From the NCBI RefSeq assembly GCF_964199755.1, contig NC_133900.1:20933701-20997700 (forward strand): a stretch of DNA of 64,000 nucleotides. Direction: 5' to 3'. Of this stretch, positions 28,701-58,080 are shown piece by piece. The notes beneath the pieces are model-generated. The model did no database searches and was not told where the DNA came from. It worked only from the letters and a program-made list of their open reading frames with translations. How positions within the stretch are numbered: the first letter of the stretch is position 1; each line of letters begins with the position of its first letter. This DNA comes from Larus michahellis. Its lineage: Eukaryota > Chordata > Aves > Charadriiformes > Laridae. Position numbers and translations under genes: made by a program.

Positions 28701-31700
28701 AATTTTTTTATCTGAATGAATTTGTAGTGTTAAAATGTAATACACAAGGCTTGTCTGCATTTTGGAGAAAAAAAAAAAGGAACCTGAAGGTAGAGGTTAT
28801 TCTGTAAATGTCACATTGTTGCATGTAGGTCATCTTGATATTTTTAACAGGAAATTGACTGTGTTACTGGATAGTGTTTTGAATTTGTTTGGGTTTTTTC
28901 CCGTCTTTGTTGCATTCTTGCTAGAAGTGGCATAAAATATGTCTAAAACTTTAAATTAATCTGTGCTAGGGTTTTACTGCTCCTGGAATTGTAGAAGGCA
29001 GTTTCAAATGCAACTGTGGAAGAACATGTCCTGGGCAGGGTCCTGGAGGTATTGTTAAAATTGAGGCTGGTGCTGAATTCTTGGAGAAGAAAAGAAAACG
29101 TGTCATTAGCCTTGTAAATCAGGACAGACTCAGGCATGTGCAGAGATGACTTAGGTGACTCCTTGCTCCTGGTATGTAAACTGTATACAAGTTATGTTTA
29201 TAACCTATAACATCAGCAGTGCTGTATGAAAACTATTCGAGTTTGCTGCAAGCAAGCCATTTCCAGTCTCAGAAGCAAAGCACTTTTTATTGGTTTGGTG
29301 CATTGCTGGAGAGAGTTAGCCAAGGTTTATTGCCCCATGCAAAGTATTGTGTGAAAACAACTGCTTCTGAGACCCAGAGTGGTGTATTTATATTAAACAC
29401 CACATAATGCCATGCAGATACACTAACTTGTTTAGCGATAGCTTAGGTTTGACACTGCATTGTATAGTGCCATGTACCCTCGGAATTACAGTGCAGAGTC
29501 TTAGGTATTTCAGAAACTGATTCTAAAATGGTTTTGTTGGTATTATAAAATACTATAATACTTTACTCATAGAACTGATTAATTTGTTTCTGCAGATTGA
29601 TCCGACAGCAGATGCGAGTTTCTTGGGCTGGATTATAGCTTCATATAGCATTGGCCAAATGGTTGCCTCTCCCCTGTTTGGCTTGTGGTCCAATTACAGG
29701 CCAAGGAGAGAACCTCTCGTTGTTTCAACTACTATTTCAGTAGCTGCTAATTGTCTTTATGCCTACGTCCATTTACCTCATTCACACAACAAATACTACA
29801 TGCTGACTGCACGTGCTCTTGTAGGATTTGGAGCAGGTAACCACAGCAGAATTTACATTTCTGGAAATTATTAAATTCTATGTCTTGTGTAAGATAGTTA
29901 ACATGATATTTTAGTACCAGATTTACCATTATGTGAATGATAACTTTTTACTTAACAAAGCAGAGTCGGCCAATACTAGTTTATAATAAAATTGTGTAAT
30001 TGTGCAGTTGTGTATAAATACTAGAGCGAGTACTGAGTTTTATTTTCTTGCAAAATAAGAAAGAACCCCCCCTAAAATAAATGGCACTGGACAATTTAAG
30101 AATGTAACTTGGTCTTTACATGAACACTTTCTTGGTTTTGTTTTTTTTTTTAAGGAAATGTGGCTGTAGTTCGATCGTATATTGCAGGTGCCACTTCTCT
30201 TACAGAAAGAACAAGTGCCATGGCCAATACCAGTGCCTGCCAAGCAGTTGGCTTCATATTAGGACCGGGTAAAGCATATCTTCTTTTCTCACTTCTGTAA
30301 TGGTTTTTAGGATGAAATTGGGCACTAGAAGTAGGAATCCTCAGCAACTGTATGTTGGGAATTTTAAGGCATAGCCATTGTCAGTGGTATCAAAATTGAA
30401 TAAATGGGATCCACTTGTATATGCTTGTGTATGCCATTATAAATTAAATGTTCTAGTCGGAAGAAATTCTAATTGTTTGTAGTTAAAAATTAGCTGGTTT
30501 GGATTGCTGGCTGCAGGAAAAAAACAAGTTCCAAGATGCTCTCTTGTACCAGTAGCCACTAAATAGTCTATGACCAATTGTGCTTTATTGATGGATAAGG
30601 GAATTTAACATTACTGTACTCAGGCAAACATTCCGCCTTTCTGAAATGACTGAAAATTTCAACTTGCCTCACATATTGTAGAAAATCACATCCAACAGAT
30701 CTTTCTGATCTTGTAGTGATGATCACAAGATCTTCATATTGGCAGAAATTTTAAGATATAGCACAAGTATTCCAGAGAGCTAAGGGAGCAAATAGCTCAA
30801 CGTGTGTTTGTTAGATCAGGCATAACTGTGGCTCCTGAGATGCTGTATCTGCTTCATGGGAGAAATGCATTAAACTTGCCTTGTGTTGGAAAGAGACACC
30901 AGCAATTTTGTTTTAAGCAGCCTCTACTGATTACTTGTCTTCTATAGTTGGAGATTAAGGTTATCCAATTAGTAGAGATGAAGTGCTCTGTGTATGGCAA
31001 TATAATGAGGTGAACATTTAGGGCTGAGAGTTTTTTCTCTAGTTGATTATTACTAGTGCTGTTGATAGAGCATTAAAGGGCCTACAGCAAAAAAAAAAAC
31101 AACTCTGCATTCTTTGTGTGATTTGCATAGAGTATAAATTTAGATAATTCCCTGTCCTAATTTGATAGGCCTCTCAGTCTGTTTCCTGACAGTAGTAAAC
31201 AAATGACCTGATCTCACAATCTTTTGCTCTGCACCAATTTAAATTTTAATTAAAAAAAACCCCACAACTTCTTTTCTCTCTAGCTTCCCCTTAGCAGGAG
31301 GGATAGTCCAGTCCCAGGACCAAGGTTTTCCATGTAGGAAGAAGAGGAAAAAGAGTAAATCAGCTGTCTGCACATGCCCAAGAAAATTAACCATTGGTAC
31401 ACTAAGAATTCAGTTCCAGTTCTTTAAGTGTCGTGATGTTATTTATACAGCGTATTTGTATGTAACAAAGTAGTTTTCTGGCTAGTTGAGATCCCACTGG
31501 TATCCATCAGTTCATTTAGAATAGGATTCTCAAAATTTAAAAGGTTTGACAAGTATAATATTTAAATTTCACTTAGCAATTAGGACAACTTTTTGTTTAT
31601 CTAGTTTTATATGTTTTTTCTATATGTGTTCTAATATTTTCTTAATGATTCTCAAGATTTTCTTAAAGCGTTTATGTTTTTAAGTTTTTCAGACATGTTT

Positions 31701-34700
31701 TACACTTATTGGAGAAGAAGGAATAACATGGAAATTAATTCATCTTCAGCTGAATATGTATACGGCACCAGTTTTATTTGGAGCTCTCTTAGGAGTTATT
31801 AATATTGTTCTCATCTTTGCCATATTCAGGTAATCAAGGCGAAAAAGAGAAATGTTCTACCTTGGTTTTGTGGGTGTAACAAATAATATGCTGCTCTGAA
31901 GGAGGTGTAATAAGCCTGAAATCTGGAGCGCTGAAACTATAAGCTGTTATTTATTTTTCAGGGTTTCTGCCTTCCTTGATACATATCTTTTTCATTATGC
32001 TCTTAAATTATCTTAGTGATGTTACGGCTAGAATGTAAACCGATGAAAAAACTTAGAACTGTTAGATTATTAGCTTAGCCTTGATATATTTTCAATTTTG
32101 ATGGTTTCTGACTATGTTTTTTCTCTAAAGAGAAGTACGGTTAGCTTGTCTCTACGGTTCTCTCTGTCTTGTGTCTTTCATTTAAGAGTCTCAAGAGGGG
32201 ATTTTTATGTGTTATTATCCCATTTGTGGCAGTGATCCGAGAGATGCACACAGATATGTGATATTCCCCCACAATAATATTTCCTTTCCTGAATATGGTG
32301 GTGTTCACTGCAGTCAAATGTAGACTACACAGATGATGTTTAAAGGAGCTGGGAATAATTAAAATATAAGATTATGCCATTTAGAATTATTTTAATAGAA
32401 ACTTGACTAGATAGTAGATCAAATAAATGTGTGGATTAATGAAAGCAGTTCTAAATTTCTAGAGAGCATCGAGTGGATGACATGGGACGGCAATGCAAAA
32501 GTATCAATTCTGAAGGAGAAGGTACCTATGTTTTCTTGAATACTTATTCTGTGATTATAATTTTGAAGTACGACATACAAGCATTTAGAAGTATTCCAAA
32601 GTCTGATGTGTTGGGAGCTCAATGTAGAAAATAGGCTACATCTCTTTCTAACTGGTCCGGAAATTGCTTCACGTCCATGTTGTGTCCATATGTGTCCATA
32701 GCGCTGTCTGGTAGCAAAGAAAACAGAAACACTGTATGGATCCTTCCAGATTTTCACCCTGGAACTATCTCTTCCCAGAGACAAGATAAAGCAAATATGG
32801 ACATAAAAAAATCTCCCTTAACTTCTACTCTGCAGTCATACTTCTTTTTTGTTCTGTATCATGCTTAGTAATATTGTTATTGCATATCAGCTTTCACATA
32901 CAGTATCTTATTAAAAGGTGTATGTTGTAAAAGTAAATTTGGTTGGTGAGACTACAGTACAGTAATTGCCACATACAATGCAACAGCTTATGTCCAATAT
33001 ATACCCATTTTCTATGCAGATCAAATTTTTAAAGTATGTGAGTATCCCTTTCAGTTGAAGAATAAAAAGTATATGCAAGGTCATCGTAAATCTCTTTTAA
33101 AATCTATGGAAGTCACTGGTTTCAGTATTGTATTAATTTTCTGTTATAAAAGGGAGCCGTATGTGCTCACCACACATGGGTGTTTTGTGTATGAAAATGC
33201 TGTGCCCGGGTTAGAGGAAGAGTATTCTATTGTGTACTTTTGACCTTGCAAGAGGAACAGAAAGTGTTTTGGTTTCTTTTGTTAGGATATTTAACAAAGT
33301 TTGCTTATTTTGCTGTCACTCAGGACTTGTCAGTCTCAATATTACAGTGGGACAACAGATGGTATAACGAATTTGGAAATAATTTTCCCTCATTGTCAGA
33401 GGAATTGAAGTTTCAACAACTTCATTTTGATTTAAAAAGATTATTCTTAGATTGTCAAAATATAACTGCCCAGCCACCCACCAGCCTGCCTGTTAAATAC
33501 TTAACAGAGTCAGGAAATCATTACTGCTTGTAATTTCTAAAAAAGTGGTGTAAAAAAAGCTCAGTTTGCAGTTTGGATTATTCTTTTGTTTTGTTGCAGA
33601 AAGTGGTGGTCTGGATCAGGACGCAGAAGGAAACGTTGACCATGTTGCTGTGGTAGCAATCAATTTTCTTTTCTTTGTCATCTTATTTGTGTTTGCTGTC
33701 TTTGAAACGTAAGTTTGTCTATTTTCTCTCAAAATGCTTAGACATGTAATGTAGTTAGACTCGGTGTGCAGGTAAAGGCTTTTCTGATGCACTTGTTTTT
33801 TTAACCGTACTCTTCATAAATGGAAGTCCAAGATCATATGCAATGAAATTGATGTATACTGGTAGAGATTAATGAATTTAAGGTCGGTAATAGCTAAACA
33901 TATGCAGCATATAGTTAGTGGTATATGAAACACTAATGTAAAAGCTTTTGAATGGATGCAAACCCATACCCTCAACTTTTTCAGTGGTAAAAAAAAAAGA
34001 ATAGGCTAACTTTAGGCTACCTAAAATCTTCAGAGAAAACTATGTCTTCAGTTGAGTACCTTGTTCTATACTTTTAATTTTAATCTTGTGTAATTTCTTA
34101 CTGTGATTCTGATTAGCTCCAAAAGCTCCAGTGATGCTCTTCTTTCAGTAATGATTAAAACAGTTGTTTGATATAGTTGGTGCAATTGTATTCTTAAATA
34201 CACTATTTTACATGACTGTTTCTTTTACATAAAGTTACTCAGTCACAAATTTTCTGTGTGCAAGAAAATCAGTAAAACGTAACAATGTTACCTCAGACTG
34301 AACTATACTTCACTTTTTCAAATTATAAAATACTTTGAGGATATAATATTTATTTTGTAAGTTTTTTGAGCTCTAACGTAGCTAAAATTTATTTTAACAA
34401 TATGTTTCTCTCTTAATTGCATTATTTTTAGAAAACTGAGTTCCTAGAGACTGGTTGGTTGCTAAAACTGAAACAGTATTAAATGTTTATATTACACTCA
34501 CAGGGCCTGATTTTTTTTCTATTACTCTTGCTTTGCTTTAACTCCATCATATTTTCATTAACTATTGGAAATAGATTAATGATGTTTCAGAGCATGGCTG
34601 GTGTAATACAGTTGTGAATTTTGTCTAGTGGATTTAGTTTTAATAAATGATGTATGATAGGATTAGTTTATAACTACCCTGTCAGGACGAAAGGCTTCTC

Positions 34701-36749
34701 TACAACTATGTTTGATGTTTGGGACAAGATATGTATGGAAACGACTGTATAGAAGAAGTATTTTTTTAACTGATGTAATTTTCTTCTGTCCATTTAGTAT
34801 AGCTACTCCGTTGACGATGGATATGTATTCCTGGACCAGGAAAGAAGCTGTTTTTTATAATGGAATAATCCTTAGCGTGGTTGGCATTGAATCGGTTATT
34901 GTGTTCATGGTGGTTAAAATGCTATCTAAAAAGTAAGTTTTCGGACTTTATCAGAATTTTGTTACTCATATTAGCTAAATGGGAAAAGCTTTATGGCAAG
35001 GTCAAATCTTCATTACTTAAATCTTTTACTTGTTAATAAGCATGTGTTTACTATGACAATGAAGTACTTAAAATTTGACACAGGCATGATGCTGTGGTGG
35101 TTCCTTATTCTGTTAAAATACCCCCCTTCCTAGTCTGTCTTTTACCTTTGAATCACAAGAAAAACAGGTTTTCAGTTACTGTGATTTTGCAATTTTTGTT
35201 GTAGGTCTTTTGGTCAGGCATCTTTTCCACAAACTAATGGGCTATGTCATTAGCACCTTCATAAATTTTACTTTAATTAAATTATATATGTAATTGTAAT
35301 GTCATTGTTTGATAGGACTGGTGAGCGTGCCATACTCCATGGAGGCTTACTGGTTGTCTTGGTTGGATTCTTTATCTTACTGCCTTGGGGGAAAAAACTA
35401 CCAAATATCCAGTGGCAAGGTATAATGGAAGTCATACTAAAATATCATTATAATGTTTTATTGAAAGCTTTTTATTGTATTTTTTTTCTTAACAGCATAT
35501 ATAACTTGTTTTTACAGAAATAAAGAATAACTCCATTCCCAGAACAACTTCCACTGAAATGTTAATGCCTTTCTGGAGTTTGGAAGCCCTGCAGCTTCCG
35601 TCCAACCACACAGTGGAACCCGTAGGCTGCCCCATCACACAGTCCTGGTGCCTGAATACTCCCATGATCTACCTGGCCCAGTACATCAGCTCCGACATAC
35701 TAATAGGATTGGGCTATCCAGTTTGCAATGTCATGTCCTACACTTTATACTCAAAAATTCTAGGACCAAAGCCTCAGGTGAGCATGATGCCTAAATGGTT
35801 GATTTCATTTGCTCTCCAGGACTTGTACCCTCTTTATTAGAATGAGGGACCTAGCTAAAATTCCTTTTGTCATCATCCAAATAATAGTATGTTTCAACTG
35901 GGGCAGAAGTTTCCAGGAACTCTAATCTTTTTTAAAACGCAAGGCAAATCCCTAGAGGAATTAGAAAGCAAGGCTTGTACTACAATTTATGGCAAATTTT
36001 ACAGCATGAAAATTTCTGAACAACTAAGCCCAAAGCTTGTGACTTTCACAACTGTTCTGGAAGAGTCATTTTTGTGGCAACCAATTATATATTTGCAATA
36101 TCAGTATGGAATCGTGTTCCTCTTACTAAATATATTATATAAAGACTCCAAATGTGATGTGTACCTCCAGTTATGGACATTTTACAGTGGTGAAACACAT
36201 AGCAAGCTGATATTACCACTTAACAAAGATTTTCTTCCTTTTTCAACACTTCTCTCATTTTTTCCGTGTTATATTTTGCTGTAAAAGACTAAGTGCTTTG
36301 GGCCAGAATGCCTTTTCATTAGAAAGCTATGGAGTATGTAGCTCAGTGGAGCGTTCAAATTAGTGCTTAGAGAAGCTGAGCAGTACTCTTGGAAACAAAG
36401 TACTCAGTACCTTAATGAGTTAAGAAAGTTAAGCAATCGCTTAAACACTTCCGAATTTTCTAATTAGGATAATTGATGGGAATGATTGGCTAGCCAAATA
36501 ATTCCTGTATCACTAACTTTTGATCTTCTGTAGGGTGTCTACATGGGATGGTTAACCGCCTCTGGAAGTGGAGCACGAATACTTGGGCCTGTTTTTGTGA
36601 GCCAAATATACACTCACCTGGGACCACGCTGGGCATTTAGCTTAATCTGTGGAGTAGTTGTAGTCTCTCTCTTACTCTTGGAGATAGTATATAAGAGACT
36701 AATTGCATTTTCTGTCAGATATGGAAGGATGCAAGAAGAGAATTGTTAA
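25705..36749 (+). CDS. MFSD8: MFSD8 (CLN7), lysosomal 12-TM major facilitator protein (12 exons)
   Basis: Exons: 25705-25790, 27347-27432, 28379-28422, 29596-29836, 30155-30268, 31685-31829, 32463-32521, 33600-33708, 34798-34932, 35316-35419, 35518-35777, 36534-36749. All phases agree; 532 aa versus 518 in human. It aligns to remembered human MFSD8 throughout ([53 protein letters not shown]). Twelve hydrophobic segments are expected, with the large luminal loop in exon 11. The family acts in the lysosomal membrane; human mutations cause CLN7 neuronal ceroid lipofuscinosis, and a role in chloride conductance has been reported. The N-terminal leucine pair (EPLL, Leu18-Leu19) matches the human lysosomal sorting signal. 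The ATG has G at -3 and +4. It shares a promoter with ABHD18. Confidence 0.97.
27347..27432 (+). CDS. MFSD8: MFSD8 exon 2
   Basis: Residues 29-58: [20 protein letters not shown] then LTMFLSSVG, start of TM1. Acceptor AAAAACAG, donor GTGAGT. It matches human [19 protein letters not shown]. Confidence 0.96.
28379..28422 (+). CDS. MFSD8: MFSD8 exon 3 (44 nt)
   Basis: Residues 58-72: [15 protein letters not shown], end of TM1. Acceptor CATTGCAG; donor GTTTGT, weaker than consensus. Confidence 0.95.
29596..29836 (+). CDS. MFSD8: MFSD8 exon 4
   Basis: Residues 73-153, from [20 protein letters not shown] to [17 protein letters not shown]2, the MFS signature loop ([13 protein letters not shown]) and TM3-TM4 start. 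Acceptor TTTCTGCAG, donor GTAACC. Confidence 0.97.
30155..30268 (+). CDS. MFSD8: MFSD8 exon 5
   Basis: Residues 153-191: [20 protein letters not shown] then [17 protein letters not shown]. Acceptor T-rich then AAG, donor GTAAAG. Confidence 0.96.
31685..31829 (+). CDS. MFSD8: MFSD8 exon 6
   Basis: Residues 191-239: [20 protein letters not shown] then [20 protein letters not shown], ending in a TM helix. Frame and homology need acceptor TTTTAAG at 31684; TTTTTCAG 8 nt downstream would shift the frame. Donor TTCAG|GTAATC. Confidence 0.94.
32463..32521 (+). CDS. MFSD8: MFSD8 exon 7 (59 nt)
   Basis: Residues 239-259: [20 protein letters not shown], the central cytosolic loop, matching human [16 protein letters not shown]. 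Acceptor TTTCTAG, donor GTACCT. Confidence 0.95.
33600..33708 (+). CDS. MFSD8: MFSD8 exon 8
   Basis: Residues 259-295: acidic linker ([19 protein letters not shown]) then the seventh hydrophobic segment, ending FAVFET. Acceptor TTGTTGCAG, donor GTAAGT. Confidence 0.96.
34798..34932 (+). CDS. MFSD8: MFSD8 exon 9
   Basis: Residues 295-340: [37 protein letters not shown] and MVVKMLSKK. Thr295 corresponds to human Thr294, a CLN7 mutation site. Acceptor CCATTTAG, donor GTAAGT. Confidence 0.96.
35316..35419 (+). CDS. MFSD8: MFSD8 exon 10
   Basis: Residues 340-375: [20 protein letters not shown] then [14 protein letters not shown]. Acceptor TTTGATAG, donor GTATAA. The following intron is under 100 nt. 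Confidence 0.96.
35518..35777 (+). CDS. MFSD8: MFSD8 exon 11 (large luminal loop)
   Basis: Residues 375-461. It holds sequons N378-N-S and N404-H-T and the conserved stretch [20 protein letters not shown]. Acceptor TTTTTACAG, donor GTGAGC. The human second sequon position reads R383 here. Confidence 0.96.
36534..36749 (+). CDS. MFSD8: MFSD8 exon 12 (last)
   Basis: Residues 462-532: [19 protein letters not shown], the last two hydrophobic segments, and the tail YGRMQEENC, then TAA at 36747-36749. Acceptor CTTCTGTAG. Confidence 0.97.
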   Translation, partial: GVYMGWLTASGSGARILGPVFVSQIYTHLGPRWAFSLICGVVVVSLLLLEIVYKRLIAFSVRYGRMQEENC

Positions 36750-39640
36750 ATATGTATTTAAAAAAAAAAAGTAAAACCAACCAGAAAGAACACTTTAGTT
36801 TATTACTACTTTTTAATGAGGAGTACCTAACCACTGACCTTATTGGCTGTATACTAAAAGCTCTAGACCTGTATTTACACATTGACAGAACACATAACTT
36901 GATCATATCTTAGTATACAGTTACACCTGCTGCAACAGAGCTTTTGTATTCTGCCTTTCTGGCAGTGGAGGAAGGGATGTGAACAAGTTACATCAATACA
37001 GTGGCACATTCGAAGTGTGTACAGTTTAAATGATGCGCCTGTGTACTAAATGCTGCTGTGAAGGTCACAGGTTATGTGCATCCTTTCCAGAAAGAAGTAA
37101 AAGAAATATTTATCTTGATTCTGTGAATCAGGATTAGTAACTCTTTTGTAACTACAAGATTAGTTGATCTGCATGCACTTTGTATGGAAACATCACTACC
37201 TAAGTGAATGTTCGGATGTTCAGTTTGCTAGCTTGTAAGCACTGGTTTATACAACATGTCTCACTTTGGAAACTGTTACGTATCGGTACATCTTCTCCAG
37301 GATTTCAACTGAAATGTGACAGAATTGTAGAGGAAGGTAGGTGCCTATGTCACAAACAGTTTGTGTGGAATTTGGGTATTTAAGTCAGTTAAGAGCCATT
37401 GAAAATCACAGCCGCAGTGGCTGTTACTTGAACTACAGTGAATGGTACGTGCAATTTTTCTTCTACCGTTTTGCTGAATGCCTTTTTGTAGCAAGAAAGA
37501 TAACCTGCACAGTGTTGAGTTACAAGCTTTTCTTAACTTTACTACAAGAAGGAAATACTAGGCATGATAGTTTACACTCTTGTCATTTGTGAGAACGCTG
37601 AGCAACCAGTGTTAATTAAGTAAAAAGGAAAAAACCGGCTCCTTGGGTGTCGACTATTATTTGTAGACTTATTTTTTCTAATATGGTACGAGAACCAGGA
37701 ATTTACAATGTTTGAAACATTCAGGGTTTATTTTAAAAGAGTGAAATAATTTTCCTTCATAATGGGGCCTAAGCTCATCTGTACGGGTTTGTTTTATCTG
37801 TTTCAATACTACTGGAGAAAAAAAATCTGGAATAACTCCAGTATGAGAGTTGGAGCTGCTGCTTAATGTGTCTAATATTTGATGCTTACTGAATTTATTA
37901 AATGTTATTAAGTATTCCTATGTAATCAATTGTTCAAACACTAAAAGACTACTGAATTAAAAGATTATTTTTTCAATACCGATTGAAGGATATATAGAGG
38001 TTTTATTCTCTCTCGGGCTTTCCTGTGGTGGAATCACAAAATGTTATAAGAAAGGACTTCACTTTTATAAACATTTCTTTTATATGCTAATTCATAATAA
38101 ATAGTAACAGAAACACTGTGTTTTAGTCCTCGGAGGGATTATTTTAGCTGTAACATATTTAAAGGGTTAAGAATAAAACTAGATTCAAGTCTCCCATTCT
38201 GCACTGAATACCTGTAAAATACAGAATAACCCTAAAAAAGGGGTAGCCCATGCACTTTAATATGTGCGTAAGAATTAAAACTATTACATAATTAAAATAA
38301 GCAAGGTTTGGAATTCCTTGGCCATTCCTTATTTTCCCAGGTTAGCTGTGGTTTAAGCTATGGCTTGCTTGTTACGGATCGTCATCCTCTCATTCTTACA
38401 AAACGTTCTTGTATTCACAAGCAGGGCTTCCGGTTTTCCTTTTTATTCCAGTTAGCAATGTTGGAATGTAACTGCACTGAAGTCAGACTGTTCCTTACAA
38501 GCTAGGCCATTCTTCTTTCGAAGCATTTATGCCTCTCTGCCTTCTACTGTCTCCCTCTTAGGCTTTCTTCAACTATTGGTATGTTTAGCTCACCCATCAA
38601 ACTAGGTTATATTATGTCAGAAGTGAAGATAATCAATGTGTCTGATAATGCAACTTTTTAACATGCAGCGCTGACCCACATCTTATCAAGGTTGACTTCC
38701 TACTTTAAAAGTCAGTTGATTCAAGATTAAAGTACTAAACCAAAATGTTTCTTTTAAGAAAGCTGTATTTATGTTTGTATCTACAGCTATAGTCAAAAAA
38801 AAACCTTAGAGGCTGTAGAAGAGCTCTGCGTACTACTTGGTTTATCAAAGACTTGTAATAGTTATTTTACCATGCAGTCAATTCCATCTCCATGTGAAGG
38901 TACAACATGAGAAGGTACACTTCTTGACTGAAAGAGCTGTTAAAAAATACATTTTGAAGAATCATTTCAGGGTTGTTTTTTTTTTTTAGTGCTACTTGTA
39001 TATCTTTCTTGATGTTCCTACAGCCAAATTCTTTATTTGCAAGCTATTTCCTTGATTTCGACATGACAAAATAATCAAGATTGTCTCTGTTAGAGACAAG
39101 ATGAATAAGGAGAACTGACTTGAAGTTAAGACTATTTCACCCCTAAGCTGAGGCTGCAGGTTTGAAAAAGCTGTATTGGAACATCTGTTTCCTGAGGGTT
39201 TTACAGCTCACGTTTATGGTGCCTAGCCCCTATGTGCAAGCCACCTTTCAGCTCCTTTGAAGCTCTTCACCCTCCCCCCCACTCTTCCACCCAACTTAAG
39301 CCTTTCTCCTACCTTATAATGAAGTTGGAATATTTCCTTAAGTATCATTATAAGCACCCTCAGGAATGTTAACACACTTACAGCAAAATGCTCAAAAAAA
39401 AAAGTAAGCTACTATTAGTGCTACACGTGATTCATAATGTGTAAGACAAGGTAAAAGCATCTCAAGTTAACTTTGTGCAGCAGTTTTGCACTGTTTCTCC
39501 ACAAGCTCCCAACATACGATGCTCTAAGATATCAGTCAGCTCCTGTTATACATTAAGCTCAACTTACTAAGAGCAAAGGGCTCTCAATAAACCATCACTT
39601 GAACATGAAACAAATAAATAAATCTGGACAATTACCACTG
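36750..39640. other. MFSD8 3' UTR / tail-to-tail junction with PLK4
   Basis: No exon is recognised. Plus-strand poly(A) signals AATAAA lie at 38096-38101, 38172-38177 and 39586-39591; the first two give MFSD8 3' UTRs of about 1.4 kb. A small perfect hairpin (TTGTCTCT, GTT loop, AGAGACAA) is at 39081-39099. Confidence 0.6.
38096..38101 (+). terminator. Candidate MFSD8 poly(A) signal
   Basis: First AATAAA after the MFSD8 stop on the plus strand; a second is at 38172-38177. Use is inferred from position only. Confidence 0.5.
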
Positions 39641-39642
39641 CA

Positions 39643-39648
39643 TTTATT
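39643..39648 (-). terminator. PLK4 poly(A) signal
   Basis: AATAAA on the minus strand, about 500 nt past the PLK4 stop. The likely cleavage site is near 39620. It faces a plus-strand AATAAA at 39586-39591. Confidence 0.65.
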
Positions 39649-40148
39649 TTTTTTGGTATAAAATGCTTGTGCAGGGAAGTTAAAGCTGCTGCTACAAAAA
39701 ATAAAAACAAAAGTTATAAAACATATACATATTTACATATATTACTTATAAGATGTAAAAATATAAGTTATTTACAAATACAAAACCTTCAACAGCACAG
39801 ATGCATTTTCCTTGATTGTTGGCACTGAGAAAGCAGTGGGGGAAGAAAAAAAAAAACCAACAGATTCAGATTATTTCCAAAAAGTTGATGCTCGCTAGAA
39901 CTAAACTGCTCAAAGTTTTGCTTGAGCAAGTTTATCCATCATTTTGACGAAAAACTTGTTTTGTATGACACTTTACAAGCAATTTGCTACACATAAACAG
40001 AGCAACCCTTCCATTCCTTTTTTTTTTTTTCTTCCTTTTTTACCAGCTTTTGGAAGAATTTCTGCATAAGCAGAGTAAGATCAGTCACATCACTTGAAAG
40101 ACAGTGAGTTTATTAAGCTCTTGTGTCCTAACACCTGCTTTGCTTTAA

Positions 40149-57604
<17,456 letters not shown>

Positions 57605-57631
57605 GGCGCCGGCCGCTCTCCCCGCGTCCCG

Positions 57632-57664
57632 CTATGGTTTCTCCTCGGGGCCGCCGCTCCCCAT
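57632..57664 (-). other. Possible PLK4 uORF, 10 codons plus stop
   Basis: ATG at 57664-57662, stop TAG at 57634-57632, ending about 27 nt before the PLK4 start. It encodes MGSGGPEEKP. It matters only if transcription starts upstream of 57664, which is likely but not shown. Confidence 0.45.
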
Positions 57665-57741
57665 CACGGCGCCCTCCGCCGCCGGCCCAGGCCCGCTCGC
57701 TCCCGGGCCCGGCGGCCGCTCCCCTCCCCCGGCGCCTCCAT

Positions 57742-57757
57742 TTTGAAAAATCGCGCC
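57742..57757. promoter_or_regulatory. E2F/CDE- and CHR-like block
   Basis: TTTGAA (CHR-like) at 57742-57747 lies beside CGCGCC (E2F/CDE-like) at 57752-57757, four bases apart. This is the geometry of DREAM-bound cell-cycle promoters, but the CHR orientation is uncertain. Confidence 0.5.
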
Positions 57758-57810
57758 GTTACCCCCCCGCCGGCCCCGCCTCACGCCCCGCCCCAGGTCG
57801 AGGCTGCGTC

Positions 57811-57818
57811 TGACGCAA
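57811..57818. promoter_or_regulatory. CRE-like site TGACGCAA
   Basis: A half-CRE/ATF-type motif upstream of PLK4, between the NRF1 and E2F/CHR-like sites. Confidence 0.45.
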
Positions 57819-57847
57819 TGGCGCTCAGGGTCGGGCTGCGAGACGCC

Positions 57848-57857
57848 GCGCATGCGC
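57848..57857. promoter_or_regulatory. NRF1 site GCGCATGCGC
   Basis: Perfect palindromic NRF1 consensus, about 245 bp upstream of the PLK4 ATG. Being palindromic, it could also drive divergent transcription to the right. Confidence 0.75.
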
Positions 57858-58080
57858 AGGGCGCTGCGTGCCCGTTTCCCCGGCAGCCGTTACGGCGCGT
57901 GCGCTATGGGGGGTTCGGCGGTCGCTGAGGCGTTGGAGGTTCCCTGTTTCATCTCAGCCCGGTGGCTGAAAAATACCCGCTTGCCGACCGCCCTGCGCGG
58001 CTCCCGGACTCTCTCCTCAGAGGAGGGAGGGCCTCTAGGCTGCTCTGTGGCCCAGGGAGGGCCGGGCTCCCTGGCGTCGT

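Noticed and set aside
35889..36284. 131-aa ORF in MFSD8 intron 11
   Set aside because: Intronic, AT-rich, no family match; MFSD8 splicing around it is unambiguous.
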